Part shown: positions 18,036 through 28,188 of the stretch, in pieces
Position numbering within the stretch: the first letter of the stretch is position 1
Layout: every line of letters starts with the position of its first letter
Assembly: GCF_900112245.1 (NCBI RefSeq)
Contig: NZ_FOYX01000002.1
Coordinates: forward strand, 741,829 to 805,828
DNA: 64,000 bases
Reading direction: 5' to 3'
Source of the DNA: Maribacter stanieri
GTDB lineage: Bacteria; Bacteroidota; Bacteroidia; Flavobacteriales; Flavobacteriaceae
Program-made: the position numbers and the translations under genes
The notes under the pieces: generated by a model
Seen by the model: the letters and a program-made list of their open reading frames with translations, nothing else
What the model was told of the DNA's origin: nothing
The model's database searches: none

Positions 18036-18868
18036 TAGCTTTTTGTTGAATTATTATTGAAAAAATCATTAAAAAACAACAACTGATACTTAATAGAATT
18101 TCTCCAGTAATCAGTATTATGCTTACCGGGTCTTTCCGTGTAATCATGCGGAATTTTTCTTTCTATTAATTTTTCATGTAGCCTTTTATTATCTGGATAG
18201 AAAAAATCCTCCGTTCCGCAATCTATTTGAAATGTCAACTTTTTGTCACTAATTAGATGCACCAAATTAATTACACTATTCTCCTCCCAATACTTTGGAT
18301 ACTCCGTTATACTACCCAAACGTTTTTGAATCTCCCATCGTAATCCGTAAGGTCGTAAATCCACACCACCACTCATACTAGCTGCAGCTCCCCAAATATC
18401 GGTATGCCTAAAAGCCAAATATAATGCACCATGACCACCCATACTCAAACCAGAAATTGCTCTACCTTTAGCTTCTTTTTTGGTATTATATTTTTCATCA
18501 ACTGAGGCTATTAGTTCTTTTGACACATATGTTTCATATTTATAAGTGGAATCTATAGGACTGTCTAAATACCAACTTGTTCTTTCACCATCAGGACATA
18601 CTATAATTACATTATAAAAATCTGAATACTCCTTTAGTTTAGGTGCTACTTTTAACCATGTTTTATAATCTCCTCCTGCACCATGCAATAAATACACTAC
18701 TGAATACGTATCGCTTTTTTTAGAATACCCATCTGGAGTGATAACTACATTTTTAATATCCTTATTCATTGCATTACTATGCACAATTAGCGTATCTACA
18801 TCACCGGCAAAAACAGAAATGGTGATATGAAATAATAGAATTATGCACCCAAATACTTTCTTACTCAT
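18035..18868 (-). CDS. Putative esterase (esterase D / CE1-like), secreted
   Basis: A 277-residue secreted alpha/beta hydrolase of the esterase D family, to which CE1 carbohydrate esterases belong. The signal peptide ends near FAGD. Motifs in order are VYLLHGAGGDYKTW (58-71), VCPDGERTSWYLDSP (90-104) and GLSMGGHGALY with nucleophile Ser142. A C-terminal RPGKHNTDYWRNSI carries the catalytic His. The likely role is removal of acetyl or hydroxycinnamoyl groups from sugars of the PUL substrate. It sits 7 bp after the MFS transporter gene, and its stop overlaps the GH97 start. Confidence 0.88.
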   Translation of the reverse strand: MSKKVFGCIILLFHITISVFAGDVDTLIVHSNAMNKDIKNVVITPDGYSKKSDTYSVVYLLHGAGGDYKTWLKVAPKLKEYSDFYNVIIVCPDGERTSWYLDSPIDSTYKYETYVSKELIASVDEKYNTKKEAKGRAISGLSMGGHGALYLAFRHTDIWGAAASMSGGVDLRPYGLRWEIQKRLGSITEYPKYWEENSVINLVHLISDKKLTFQIDCGTEDFFYPDNKRLHEKLIERKIPHDYTERPGKHNTDYWRNSIKYQLLFFNDFFNNNSTKS

Positions 18869-18875
18869 ACTATAA

Positions 18876-20204
18876 TTATTTTTTATTCAACATTAATTCC
18901 TCTAACTCTTCAAGAGTTTTGCCTTTTGTCTCTGGCATCATAAAAGCTACAAAAAGTAACTGCAAAACCATCATTGCAGCAAAAAAGAGAAATACCACTC
19001 CCGCCCCTATTGCGGGGTGACTAAATAAATATGGAATCAGTGACGGAATTAATGCCGCTAGTACCCAATGCGTTGTACTACCGAACGATTGACCCGATGC
19101 CCGCAAATGATTTGGGAATATTTCAGAGATAAACACCCAGATTACAGCTCCTTGACCAACGGCATGCGCAGCTATAAAAAGAAATAGAAATATAGGAACC
19201 GCCATACCTGACCAGTTTAAGAAAAATGCCATTGCAACTAAACTTAATGAGATTATATAGCCAATTGAACCAAAATACATTAAGGTTTTTCTCCCTAATT
19301 TATCTATTAAAAAAACTCCTAAAAGTGTAAAAATTAAATTGGTGACCCCTATACCTACACTACTTAAAAGTGCGGTACTTTCACCTAAACCGGCTTCTTC
19401 AAAAATTCTTGGAGCATAGTACAAAAAGGCATTTATACCGGAAAATTGATTGAAAAAAGCAATTAAAAAGGCTAAAACAAGTGGAAAACGATATTTTTTG
19501 ATAAAAATAGTTTCTGAAGTATCGGGCTTTTTGTTTCTACCATCAATAGATTTTAATTGTTGCTCAACATCAATATCTGGATTTATTATTGCCAATACTT
19601 TCTTGGCTTCTTCTATTTTGTTTTTTGATAATAACCACCTTGGGCTTTTAGGTAGTTTCAATGCAAAAAGAATATATAAAACAGCAGGTATAGCTTCCAC
19701 ACCTAACATCCATCGCCAATCGTTTTCTCCACTACCACTTAATAAATAGTTTGATAGAAAGGCTATTAAGATACCAAAGACAATATTGAATTGGTACATA
19801 GCTACTAACTTTCCGCGTTCCTTAGCTGGTGAAATTTCAGAGATATAAGCTGGTGCCGCAATGGTAGAAGCTCCTACCCCAATACCACCTATAAATCTAA
19901 AAAGGGCAAAAATATAAGGGTCGTTCGCCAATGCCGAACCTATTGCTGAGAATGCGAATAGTACCCCAATAGCTATCAAGGTGTTTTTTCTACCATATAT
20001 ATTGGTAGGCTTACCACCAAAAATAGCACCTACTACGGTGCCCCATAGTGCCATACCCATTACCACCCAACCATGAAAGGAATCTGATGATTGCCATAGT
20101 TCTTGTAATTTCTTATCAGCACCTGAAATAACAACTACATCAAAACCAAATAGAAATCCGGCTAATGCAGCGGTAATAGACCATAAAAGTATTTTTTTAC
20201 TCAT
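18876..20204 (-). CDS. MFS sugar porter family transporter
   Basis: A 442-residue inner-membrane protein with twelve predicted hydrophobic segments. It has hallmarks of the sugar porter family: FGFDVVVISGADK in helix 1, GRKNTLIAIG between helices 2 and 3, PKSPRWLLSKNK before the central loop, DKLGRKTLMYFG, and the C-terminal PETKGKTLEELEELM. It should import monosaccharides or small sugars released by the PUL enzymes, coupled to H+ or Na+. The start was placed at ATG 20204, giving MSKKILLWS and an 8-bp overlap with the upstream stop (ATGAGTAA). An in-frame ATG at 20228 would add eight charged residues and a longer overlap. Confidence 0.93.
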   Translation of the reverse strand: MSKKILLWSITAALAGFLFGFDVVVISGADKKLQELWQSSDSFHGWVVMGMALWGTVVGAIFGGKPTNIYGRKNTLIAIGVLFAFSAIGSALANDPYIFALFRFIGGIGVGASTIAAPAYISEISPAKERGKLVAMYQFNIVFGILIAFLSNYLLSGSGENDWRWMLGVEAIPAVLYILFALKLPKSPRWLLSKNKIEEAKKVLAIINPDIDVEQQLKSIDGRNKKPDTSETIFIKKYRFPLVLAFLIAFFNQFSGINAFLYYAPRIFEEAGLGESTALLSSVGIGVTNLIFTLLGVFLIDKLGRKTLMYFGSIGYIISLSLVAMAFFLNWSGMAVPIFLFLFIAAHAVGQGAVIWVFISEIFPNHLRASGQSFGSTTHWVLAALIPSLIPYLFSHPAIGAGVVFLFFAAMMVLQLLFVAFMMPETKGKTLEELEELMLNKK

Positions 20205-21078
20205 TTTGATTCTCTTCTTGATTTTCAATAATTTGTTTTACATCATCTGGATGGGTCTTTTCCTTACCAGTTAGTAAATACACTATCATACCTGCATCCG
20301 AAGGATCAAAATCTCCTTTTTTAACACACGTTAATTGTCGTTCGTACAACCAATCTAATTGCTTTGCTATTTTGGCTGAATGCTGTCTTATTTTAGACGT
20401 ATTAATCCAATTATAAAGTTCTTTCGGTGCTTTTAATCCTTCATAATCGGCACCTCCATTTTGGTCTACAATTTGGTCTATTTTCAATCCTTTAGATTCA
20501 AATTGTTCCTTAATTTCTTTTAATGTCCATCCACTATGTTCTTCCCATTCATATGGCTTATCGGCATGATTGTTATTCCAATTAGAATGTGAAATTAACC
20601 GAACAAATTTTAGCTTGTTCGCATCTGCCATGGCAATAGCAGACCCCACTAAATGCATTGGACCCGCTGCTATGATATACAATCTATTGTTTTGCGAAGA
20701 TGTATTGATTTCCTCGGTTATGCTTGTTATAGCAAAATCACTCTGTGCTACCGCTTCAATAAACCGTGAGTTTTTAAAATTGTATATCGTTTTACCTTCT
20801 AAAGCACTTTTCTGCATTTGTTCTCTACCATTGTCCTTTTCTATATTGCTACCCCATATATGATCACTAAAGGTGCAAATTACTAAACTATCTTGAAGTC
20901 CTTTAGCGGCAAGCAATGCCAAGGACATTGGTGTAGCCGCCCAATCATCATGATCATGTTCGTTACCATCTGAACTTATAAGTATTCTTCCTTTAGTATA
21001 TGGTATAGATTGTGAAATAGTGTTTTGATAAACTAAAAACACAAGCAATGTTATAAGAAAAATTGACAGTTTTTTCAC
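20197..21078 (-). CDS. Secreted nucleoside-hydrolase-like protein of unknown substrate
   Basis: A 293-residue protein with a signal peptide (about 1-23, ending ISQS). It is not a clear member of a named enzyme family. Residues 35-46 read SSDGNEHDHDDW, rich in metal-type Asp and His and close in pattern to the N-terminal Asp cluster of inosine-uridine nucleoside hydrolases (DxDxGxDD). LYIIAAGPMHLVGSAI (133-148) resembles their conserved GPLTN segment. A DUF1593-like or nucleoside-hydrolase-like fold acting on an N- or O-glycoside is plausible but inferred. The context, between GH88 and a sugar transporter, suggests a late step of glycan breakdown. It starts 10 bp after the GH88 stop. Confidence 0.6.
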   Translation of the reverse strand: MKKLSIFLITLLVFLVYQNTISQSIPYTKGRILISSDGNEHDHDDWAATPMSLALLAAKGLQDSLVICTFSDHIWGSNIEKDNGREQMQKSALEGKTIYNFKNSRFIEAVAQSDFAITSITEEINTSSQNNRLYIIAAGPMHLVGSAIAMADANKLKFVRLISHSNWNNNHADKPYEWEEHSGWTLKEIKEQFESKGLKIDQIVDQNGGADYEGLKAPKELYNWINTSKIRQHSAKIAKQLDWLYERQLTCVKKGDFDPSDAGMIVYLLTGKEKTHPDDVKQIIENQEENQNE

Positions 21079-21088
21079 AGAGCAGATT

Positions 21089-22291
21089 TTAAGATTTAGC
21101 TAGTTCAGTTGAATTGTCTTCATCCATTTTCTGTAACCTTAATAATGCTTCCATATAATAATAGTCTGCATATATGATTGGTACATCAATTTCAGATTTA
21201 TGTGGTAAATGCCCTGTTGAATGTAATAAAAGAGCCTGATTGGTATCTCCACTATAAAATGGTGCTTCAGATAACAAGTTTATCATTCTTCTAGCAGCCG
21301 ATACATATTTTTTAGATTGTTCTTCGTTTTTTACAAACTTTGACAATTCTAATAATCCACAAGCGGCTATGGCAGCTGCAGAAGCATCTTTTGGAACATT
21401 AGGGATATCTACATCATCAAAATCCCAATATGGAATACCATCTTCTGGCAGTCTATTTAAATAATGCTCAGAAACTTTTATAGCGGTATCTAAAAACTCT
21501 TTTCTGTAGGTTTCTCTATAGGCAACACTAAATCCATAAATTCCCCAAGCTTGACCTCTCGCCCACATAGATTCATCTGCATACCCTTGGTGCGTTTGCC
21601 CTTTTAGAAAATCTCCCGTGGTTTCATCAAAAGAGCCTACATGGTATATAGCACTATCTTTTCTAACTAGATTTTTCATGGTCACCAAAGCATGGCTTTC
21701 CGCTACATTATACAAATCTTGCTTACCTCCATTTTTTGCTGCCCAAAACAAAAGTTCTAGGTTCATCATATTATCTATAATAGTATTATGTCTAAACTGT
21801 GTTTGTGACGGCCATGATAATATAGATCCTACATTAGGGTTATAAAGGGTAGCTAAAGTATCTGCAGCTGCCAATAGCACATTTTTATACTCTTCATTTT
21901 TAGTTAACCTATAGCCATTACCATAACTGGTATATAACATGAAACCAATATCATGGTTTTCTGCAGCACTATATGCTATTGTTTTTAATGGTTCCGTAAA
22001 TTTTTCTGCTTGTAATCTTAGTTGTTCATCTCCTGATGCTTCATAGGCATACCAAATTACTCCAGGCCAAAAACCACTACACCAATCTTTTACACCTACC
22101 AATTCCCAATTAGTTTGCCCATTAGGAATATTTCTTGCAAACCCTTGATCTGGTGTCAATTCCTTTAAAGTCTCTTTTGTTTTTTCTACGTTTTGCGATA
22201 ATATCTTTTCAATATCAACTGAATTGTCCTCTTTATGGTCGGTACAATTGGTTAATGCTACTGCGAAAAGTAATAGGAATAATCGATTCAT
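21089..22291 (-). CDS. GH88 unsaturated glucuronyl/uronyl hydrolase, lipoprotein
   Basis: A 400-residue GH88-type unsaturated uronyl hydrolase, which hydrates and removes 4,5-unsaturated uronates left by polysaccharide lyases. Motifs: WCSGFWPGVIWYAYE, ENHDIGFMLYTSYG with the expected Asp, TIIDNMMNLELLFWAA with the second active Asp, and DESMWARGQAWGIYGF. The start was set at ATG 22291 because it gives a clean lipoprotein signal, MNRLFLLLFAVALTNC (lipobox Cys16). An in-frame ATG at 22324 adds eleven poorly fitting residues. It is the first gene of the minus-strand PUL operon, facing away from susC. Its presence argues that the heparinase-like proteins here act as lyases. Confidence 0.92.
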   Translation of the reverse strand: MNRLFLLLFAVALTNCTDHKEDNSVDIEKILSQNVEKTKETLKELTPDQGFARNIPNGQTNWELVGVKDWCSGFWPGVIWYAYEASGDEQLRLQAEKFTEPLKTIAYSAAENHDIGFMLYTSYGNGYRLTKNEEYKNVLLAAADTLATLYNPNVGSILSWPSQTQFRHNTIIDNMMNLELLFWAAKNGGKQDLYNVAESHALVTMKNLVRKDSAIYHVGSFDETTGDFLKGQTHQGYADESMWARGQAWGIYGFSVAYRETYRKEFLDTAIKVSEHYLNRLPEDGIPYWDFDDVDIPNVPKDASAAAIAACGLLELSKFVKNEEQSKKYVSAARRMINLLSEAPFYSGDTNQALLLHSTGHLPHKSEIDVPIIYADYYYMEALLRLQKMDEDNSTELAKS

Positions 22292-23016
22292 ATTTTTCTT
22301 AATAATTAGGCAAATTGATGCCATAGTTTGTAAATGTTTAATTCAGTAAAAATGATTCTGAAAAGGAAAATTTTACTGATGAAATTGATGATGAATTACT
22401 GTTAAACAAGTTTATTAAGAATGTCTTTTGAAGGAGATAAACTATCATTCAAACACTATAAAATACCGTTCAAAACAACTTATTATTCAAGCTGAAATTG
22501 GTTATTATGCGATATTCCACCTATTTCAGATAAAAAAATTGATTTGTAACCTACAAATAAAAAAAACAGCTTTTACATGAAATTAATTGGTCGGAAATCT
22601 TCTTTAATTAAAAACACATCTACGCTATCATTTATATCAATTGAAGTGGTTCATTATACAATAATACACTCAACACACTGTAAATCAATATTTTAAATAG
22701 AAATGTTAATAAATCGGAATATCTATCTATCTAATAGGTATAGTTAGTTTTTCGAAAACTTTAGATTGTGACCTATTATTTAATACCAACAAAAAAACTG
22801 TTAAAAAAATACGTATCAACTAATTTATAAAGCCATAAAAAGCGGATTTACCCCTTGTTTAAGCAAAAAGGAATATAATTTATATCCATTGAGTAATAAT
22901 TTATAATCCTTTGCTTCAATTATAATTAACATTGGCTTAACAAATATCAATATGATAATTACTGTATCGGGAAACTGATGAAACGACATTAATTAACTAA
23001 TTAAATTAACAATCTT
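22292..23016. other. AT-rich intergenic control region between GH88 and susC
   Basis: About 725 bp without a convincing gene, very AT-rich. It must hold the divergent promoters of the degradation operon and of susCD. No exact TTG...TAnnTTTG promoter was found on either strand. Two inverted repeats stand out: AGTTTT/AAAACT around 22746-22760, and CTGAAAT/ATTTCAG at 22492-22498 and 22523-22529. These could be operators for the hybrid regulator, which is inference. Confidence 0.5.
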
Positions 23017-26000
23017 ATGATTAAACTAATCAAACTTTCTAAATGGAAACTACAAACCATGATACCTTTATTGGTTGGGTTTGTAGTTTTATGTACGAAT
23101 CAAGCATTCGCGATTTCAGCCAGTTCAACTTTAACTAGCGACGTACACTTATTAAACGAAGAACAGCAACTTACGGTAACAGGTAATATTGTAAGTAGTG
23201 ATGACGGCATGGGACTTCCTGGGGTTGCCGTTGTAGTAAAAGGAACAACTACAGGTACAGTTACAGATTTTGACGGTAATTACTCTATAACCGTTCCTTC
23301 ATCTGATGCAATTCTTGTAATATCCTATTTAGGATTTATAAAACAAGAAATCGCTGTTGGCTCAAAAAGTGAAATCAATGTAGCGCTAGCGCCAGACACA
23401 ACGGCATTAGACGAAGTAGTTGTTGTAGGTTATGGTACCGCCAAAAAGGAAACCTTAACAGGTTCCATAGAACAAGTAAAGGCAGAAGCCTTTGAAGATC
23501 TAGCAGTTGGTAGTCCGGCATTGGCACTTCAAGGTAGAACACCTGGTTTGGTAGTTACTCGTACCTCATCAAGACCCGGAGACGAGGGTGTCAACTTTTT
23601 AATTAGAGGAGCTTCTTCTATAAACGGAATTGAGCCACTAATTGTTATTGACGGTATTCCTTCAATCAATTCTTCTTCATTCAATGATATGAACCCTAAT
23701 GATATTGAAAGTATTAGTGTATTAAAAGGTGGTTCTGCATCTGTATACGGATCACGTGCCGCTGGTGGTGTAATTTTAGTAACCACTAAAAAAGGTAAAG
23801 GAAAAATTAAAATTGACATTAGCACCATTTCTAGAGTTGGTACAATAGGTATTCGACCACCAACACCTACAATGTCGCAATACGGACAATTATATGCTGC
23901 TGCAGCTCGTGAAGATATTGCTTCTGGAAAGCCACCAAGATATTTCTTTTGGAACGATCTTGAAACTGTAGATAGAATTGCATCTGGTGAAGAAGGGTAT
24001 TATGATTTACCAATAAATGGTAATATCTGGTTAGGTAATGCGCCTAGATTCGATGAAATGTTCGGTAATTCTTATTCTAGCCAGCATAACATAAGTATAT
24101 CTGGAGGTACAGAAAGTAGCAACTTTCGTATTTCTGCAGGGTATGATAACAATGTTGGTGGTCTAAAAGTTGCAGATGATAGTTCTGACAGGTATAACTT
24201 CTCAATGAACTATGGTGCAGATATAAGTGACAGACTTAGCATAAATACCAATGTAACTTATTTTAACAATGATTTTTCTGGACCTTCTGGAGGCTTAGGA
24301 AGAGAAGCTGCAACATATGATGCTCCTTTATTTCCTACTTACAATGCAGACGGTCAATATTATGCAAACTTTGGAGGTGACCTAATTACAGGTGACAGAA
24401 ATGGTGTTGCTCAAGTAATAGACGGCGGTCGTGAGAACAAAACTGTTGAGCAGTTTAAAATATCCGCTCTTGCTAAATACCAGTTTACAGATCATTTAGA
24501 TTTTACCGGTTCTTACGCAATTAGCAGACAAAATAGTGAATACCAAACTTATGCTGTTTCGGTTCCACTTTATAGTTGGGGAGGAAGTTTCTCTAACAAC
24601 ATAAACAACACCAACTTCATTCAAGAAGGCACGGGCCCTGACAAAAATGATGGAAACATTACGTACAAAAATTACAAAGGGGCTTTAAATTATTCTAATC
24701 AATTTGGTGATCACAACTTATCTGGACTTTTAGCTATAGAGGCTGAGAAAAATGATGTGAACGAATATAACATTAGAAGAAACGGCTTTGTTGATTATGG
24801 TGTTTATGATATCAATTTAGGAGCTACAGATCAATTGGTGACCACTTCTGGCGGTGGTACATCGTGGGGATTCTTTGGTTATATAGGTAGATTAAATTAT
24901 GATTATAAAAGCAAATACCTACTAGAAGTACAAGGAAGACGAGATGGTTCATCAAGATTTGCAGAGGGTTCTAAATGGTCTAACTACGGTAGTGTTTCCG
25001 GTGGTTGGGTTATTAGTGCCGAAGAATTCCTTAATGAAAGCAACCTTATTTCATTTTTGAAATTAAGAGGTGGTTACGGTGAATTAGGTAGTACTTCTGG
25101 TATTGGAGATTTTGGTTATTTATCTACTGTTGGTTTTGGAACCACTGTATTTGGACAAACAAATGCAGGACAACAAGCAACGTCTAGAGCAAGTAGCTTG
25201 TTTAGTAGCAACACTACTTGGGAAAGAATTGTAACCAAAGAAGTAGGTGTTGATTTTAGATTATTGAAGAGTAAAATATTTGGTTCTTTTGACCTTTATC
25301 AAAAAGATAATGTTGGCATGTTAGTAAGAGGTATCGAGACAGATCTTTTAGGTACGGCAACTCCATTTACCAATATTGGTACTTTAGAAACAAATGGATG
25401 GGAAGCAATGCTAGGTTACCAAGGTAAAATTGGTGAAGTTGATTTTTCAGTAAGTGCGAACATGAGTGATTCTAGAAACGAAATCACTGAATATGATGGT
25501 GCTCAAACTATTTTTGAGAATTTAAACGCTGCTGAAGACGGAGAAAATATTCTAGGGAGACCAATTAACTCTTTCTTTTTGTGGGAAACCGATGGCTATT
25601 TTGATTCACAAGCTGAAGTCGATGCATATTACGCCAGCTTAAACGAAGGTGGAATTTTACCTTCTCAAAGCTCTAACGATGCTTTACGCCCTGGTGATAT
25701 GAAAGTGGTAGATTCTAACGGAGATGGCACACTAGACAACGAAGATTTAACGTATAGTGGCGATGCAGCACAACATTATGTGTACGGTTTTAATTTTGAT
25801 GTAAAATATAAAAATTTTGACCTAAGCGCATTCTTTCAAGGTGCATTAGAACACAATATTTATAGAACAGGATACTTCGCTCAACCTTTTCAAGCAGAAT
25901 GGCAAAATCAATCTAACACATGGTTAGGTAGAACTTGGACAGAAGATAACAGAAATGCAGAATTCCCTAGATTAACTACGCAACGTGGTCTATCTGCATG

Positions 26001-26259
26001 GAACTATAGAAGTAAAGATCATATTTTACAGAATAATAGATATATGAGATTAAAGTCTCTTATCATAGGGTATAACTTTAAAGATTTACAAATAGGAAAG
26101 ACACCAATTGATAATATTAGAATCTATTTTTCAGGAAATGATTTGTTTGAATTAACCAGTGTAAAAGATGGTTATGATCCTGAATTTCAAGCGAGTTCTA
26201 ACAATAGTGCCTACCCATTTATGCGTACTTGGGCATTAGGTTTAAAAGTTTCGCTTTAA
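23017..26259 (+). CDS. SusC/RagA-family TonB-dependent outer-membrane transporter
   Basis: A 1080-residue SusC-type transporter importing oligosaccharides with its SusD partner. Order: long signal peptide (about 1-33, ending NQAFA), carboxypeptidase-D-like domain with LPGVAVVVKGTTTGTVTDFDG, TonB-box region DEVVVVGYGTAKKE, plug domain with VNFLIRGASSINGIEPLIVIDG and VLKGGSASVYGSRAAGGVI, and a beta-barrel to the end (ALGLKVSL). The length is typical. susD starts 42 bp downstream. It is transcribed away from the degradation operon. Energy comes from the inner-membrane TonB system. The exact ligand cannot be told from sequence. Confidence 0.97.
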   Translation: MIKLIKLSKWKLQTMIPLLVGFVVLCTNQAFAISASSTLTSDVHLLNEEQQLTVTGNIVSSDDGMGLPGVAVVVKGTTTGTVTDFDGNYSITVPSSDAILVISYLGFIKQEIAVGSKSEINVALAPDTTALDEVVVVGYGTAKKETLTGSIEQVKAEAFEDLAVGSPALALQGRTPGLVVTRTSSRPGDEGVNFLIRGASSINGIEPLIVIDGIPSINSSSFNDMNPNDIESISVLKGGSASVYGSRAAGGVILVTTKKGKGKIKIDISTISRVGTIGIRPPTPTMSQYGQLYAAAAREDIASGKPPRYFFWNDLETVDRIASGEEGYYDLPINGNIWLGNAPRFDEMFGNSYSSQHNISISGGTESSNFRISAGYDNNVGGLKVADDSSDRYNFSMNYGADISDRLSINTNVTYFNNDFSGPSGGLGREAATYDAPLFPTYNADGQYYANFGGDLITGDRNGVAQVIDGGRENKTVEQFKISALAKYQFTDHLDFTGSYAISRQNSEYQTYAVSVPLYSWGGSFSNNINNTNFIQEGTGPDKNDGNITYKNYKGALNYSNQFGDHNLSGLLAIEAEKNDVNEYNIRRNGFVDYGVYDINLGATDQLVTTSGGGTSWGFFGYIGRLNYDYKSKYLLEVQGRRDGSSRFAEGSKWSNYGSVSGGWVISAEEFLNESNLISFLKLRGGYGELGSTSGIGDFGYLSTVGFGTTVFGQTNAGQQATSRASSLFSSNTTWERIVTKEVGVDFRLLKSKIFGSFDLYQKDNVGMLVRGIETDLLGTATPFTNIGTLETNGWEAMLGYQGKIGEVDFSVSANMSDSRNEITEYDGAQTIFENLNAAEDGENILGRPINSFFLWETDGYFDSQAEVDAYYASLNEGGILPSQSSNDALRPGDMKVVDSNGDGTLDNEDLTYSGDAAQHYVYGFNFDVKYKNFDLSAFFQGALEHNIYRTGYFAQPFQAEWQNQSNTWLGRTWTEDNRNAEFPRLTTQRGLSAWNYRSKDHILQNNRYMRLKSLIIGYNFKDLQIGKTPIDNIRIYFSGNDLFELTSVKDGYDPEFQASSNNSAYPFMRTWALGLKVSL

Positions 26260-26301
26260 TATAATTGAGAAGTAGTTAACACATCATAAAATAATAAACA
26301 G

Positions 26302-28089
26302 ATGAAAAAAATAATATATATAATAATACCATGCTTAATGGTCTTCTTTACATCATGTGAAGACGAGTTTATAGATTTGGATCCGCCTGCGTCTATTACA
26401 GATCAGGTATATTACACCGAAGCCGAACATTTTTTAACGGGCTCTAACAGATTTTACACCAATTTAATGACTTGGAGGTTTGATCAAGGCATATACGCCG
26501 ATCATGGGTCTGATTTAGTTGGGTATACCGAAGATAGTGGTATGCAAGAATATAGTAGAGGCGATACTCGAGCTCCAGAATCCGATGGTTATTATTCGAA
26601 TCCTTATGCTGCTATTAGAGACATGAATCTTTTACTTGAACGTGCAGAAGTTTATGAAGGTGACGAAAGTATTGTAGCTTATGTTGCAGCTACTAAATTT
26701 CATAGAGCGTACCAATATTTTAATCTAGTACAACGTTTTGGCGGTGTTACTTTGGTTACAAGATCATTAGACGTTGGTGCAGAAGAACTAGATGCTCCTC
26801 GTAACAGCAGATATGAAGTTGTTGCACAAATTTTAGCCGATTTGGACGAAGCAATTGCAGGATTACCTACAGAGCAAGAGATTTCATCAGAAGATAAAGG
26901 TAAAATTAGTAAATGGGCTGCCATGGCATTTAAAGCAGATGTTTTATTACATGAGGCTACTTGGATGAAATATGTAGGTACAACTACAGATGGCGATGGT
27001 GTTGCTGTTGGTGCCGGTAGTGCAGGCTTTGATGCTTCCAAAATAAATCCTTATTTACAAGAAGTTGTAACACTTACTAAAACAATAATGGACCAAGGTG
27101 GTTTTGAACTATGGAACTACAATGATGTTTTAGATAACTTGAGTTCTAATTTCTTATTCAACTTAGAAGACGGCGGCTCTAACCCAGCAGGTTTAGACAA
27201 GGCAACCAACAAAGAATTTATTTTTTATAATAAATACGATTTTACATTTAGACAAGCTGGTGACTTATTAAGTCATGTTTATGAAGGTAGAGTTAAGCCT
27301 AGTAGAAAAATGATGGACCTATTCTTAAGTACAGATGGTTTACCTATAGATCAGTCTCCATTATTTCAAGGTTATGAAAATACTCCTGATGAGTTTCAAA
27401 ACAGAGATTATAGAATGACTGCTTATTTTACCTACCATAAAAATCTTGGTGAAATACCTCAAAACGGTGATGTAAAATTAAACGGTACCAATAATTTTGG
27501 CTATTTCAATTCAAAATTCATGAGTTGGAAATGGGGTACAGACGAAGCATACAGAGCAACAAAAACGGAAGCTTATGATATGCCTTTTATACGTTTGGCA
27601 GAAGTTTACTTAATGTATGCTGAAGCTCTATATGAGTTAAACGGTAGTCTTACCGATGCTCAAATGAATGAGTCTATCAACTTGGTGAAAGCCAGAGCGG
27701 GCTTACCTGCAATCTCTAATTCTTTCTTAGCAGCCAATAATATGGATATAGAAACTGAAATTAGAAGAGAGCGTACTATTGAGCTTTATGCAGAAGGTGC
27801 TACCAGGTTTAATGACTTAAAAAGATGGGGAATCGCAGAAGAAGAGCTTGGCGAAACCATTTATGGTGCTGTAATAGAAGGTACCGTTTATGAAGACAAC
27901 CCAGACTTATATACCCCTGGTGGGTATGGATTTGGAGAAGGAGTTACTACAACTGGTGTTGGTGAAAGAAGAGCTTTAATCGTTCAACCATCATCTACCC
28001 GTAACTTCTCTAGAGATGACTATTTATTTCCAATACCTACTTCTCAAATAGGTTTAAACAATAATATAAACCAGAATCCTGGTTACTAA
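26302..28089 (+). CDS. SusD/RagB-family glycan-binding outer-membrane lipoprotein
   Basis: A 595-residue SusD-type lipoprotein, lipobox FFTSC (Cys19), followed by EDEFIDLDPPASITDQVYY, a standard SusD start. Helical TPR-like segments (YVAATKFHRAYQYFNLVQRFGG) and the C-terminal RagB/SusD domain (PFIRLAEVYLMYAEALYEL, ETEIRRERTIELYAEGATRFNDLKRW) follow. It should cap the SusC pore and bind the glycan at the cell surface. It pairs with susC 42 bp upstream, and a rho-independent terminator follows 22 bp after the stop. Confidence 0.96.
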   Translation: MKKIIYIIIPCLMVFFTSCEDEFIDLDPPASITDQVYYTEAEHFLTGSNRFYTNLMTWRFDQGIYADHGSDLVGYTEDSGMQEYSRGDTRAPESDGYYSNPYAAIRDMNLLLERAEVYEGDESIVAYVAATKFHRAYQYFNLVQRFGGVTLVTRSLDVGAEELDAPRNSRYEVVAQILADLDEAIAGLPTEQEISSEDKGKISKWAAMAFKADVLLHEATWMKYVGTTTDGDGVAVGAGSAGFDASKINPYLQEVVTLTKTIMDQGGFELWNYNDVLDNLSSNFLFNLEDGGSNPAGLDKATNKEFIFYNKYDFTFRQAGDLLSHVYEGRVKPSRKMMDLFLSTDGLPIDQSPLFQGYENTPDEFQNRDYRMTAYFTYHKNLGEIPQNGDVKLNGTNNFGYFNSKFMSWKWGTDEAYRATKTEAYDMPFIRLAEVYLMYAEALYELNGSLTDAQMNESINLVKARAGLPAISNSFLAANNMDIETEIRRERTIELYAEGATRFNDLKRWGIAEEELGETIYGAVIEGTVYEDNPDLYTPGGYGFGEGVTTTGVGERRALIVQPSSTRNFSRDDYLFPIPTSQIGLNNNINQNPGY

Positions 28090-28111
28090 GATAATTGTGT
28101 TGAGTTAGTTT

Positions 28112-28147
28112 AAAGGCAGTTATACGTTACGTATAGCTGCCTTTTTT
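28112..28147 (+). terminator. Rho-independent terminator after susD
   Basis: Stem AAAGGCAGTTATACG pairs with CGTATAGCTGCCTTT around a short TTA loop, with one G-T pair, and ends in T6. It closes the susCD transcript. On the minus strand it has only a short T-run, so it may also weakly end the convergent regulator transcript. Confidence 0.85.
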
Positions 28148-28188
28148 AATATTCAAACAATTCATTATTCATTTATAAATGATGAATA

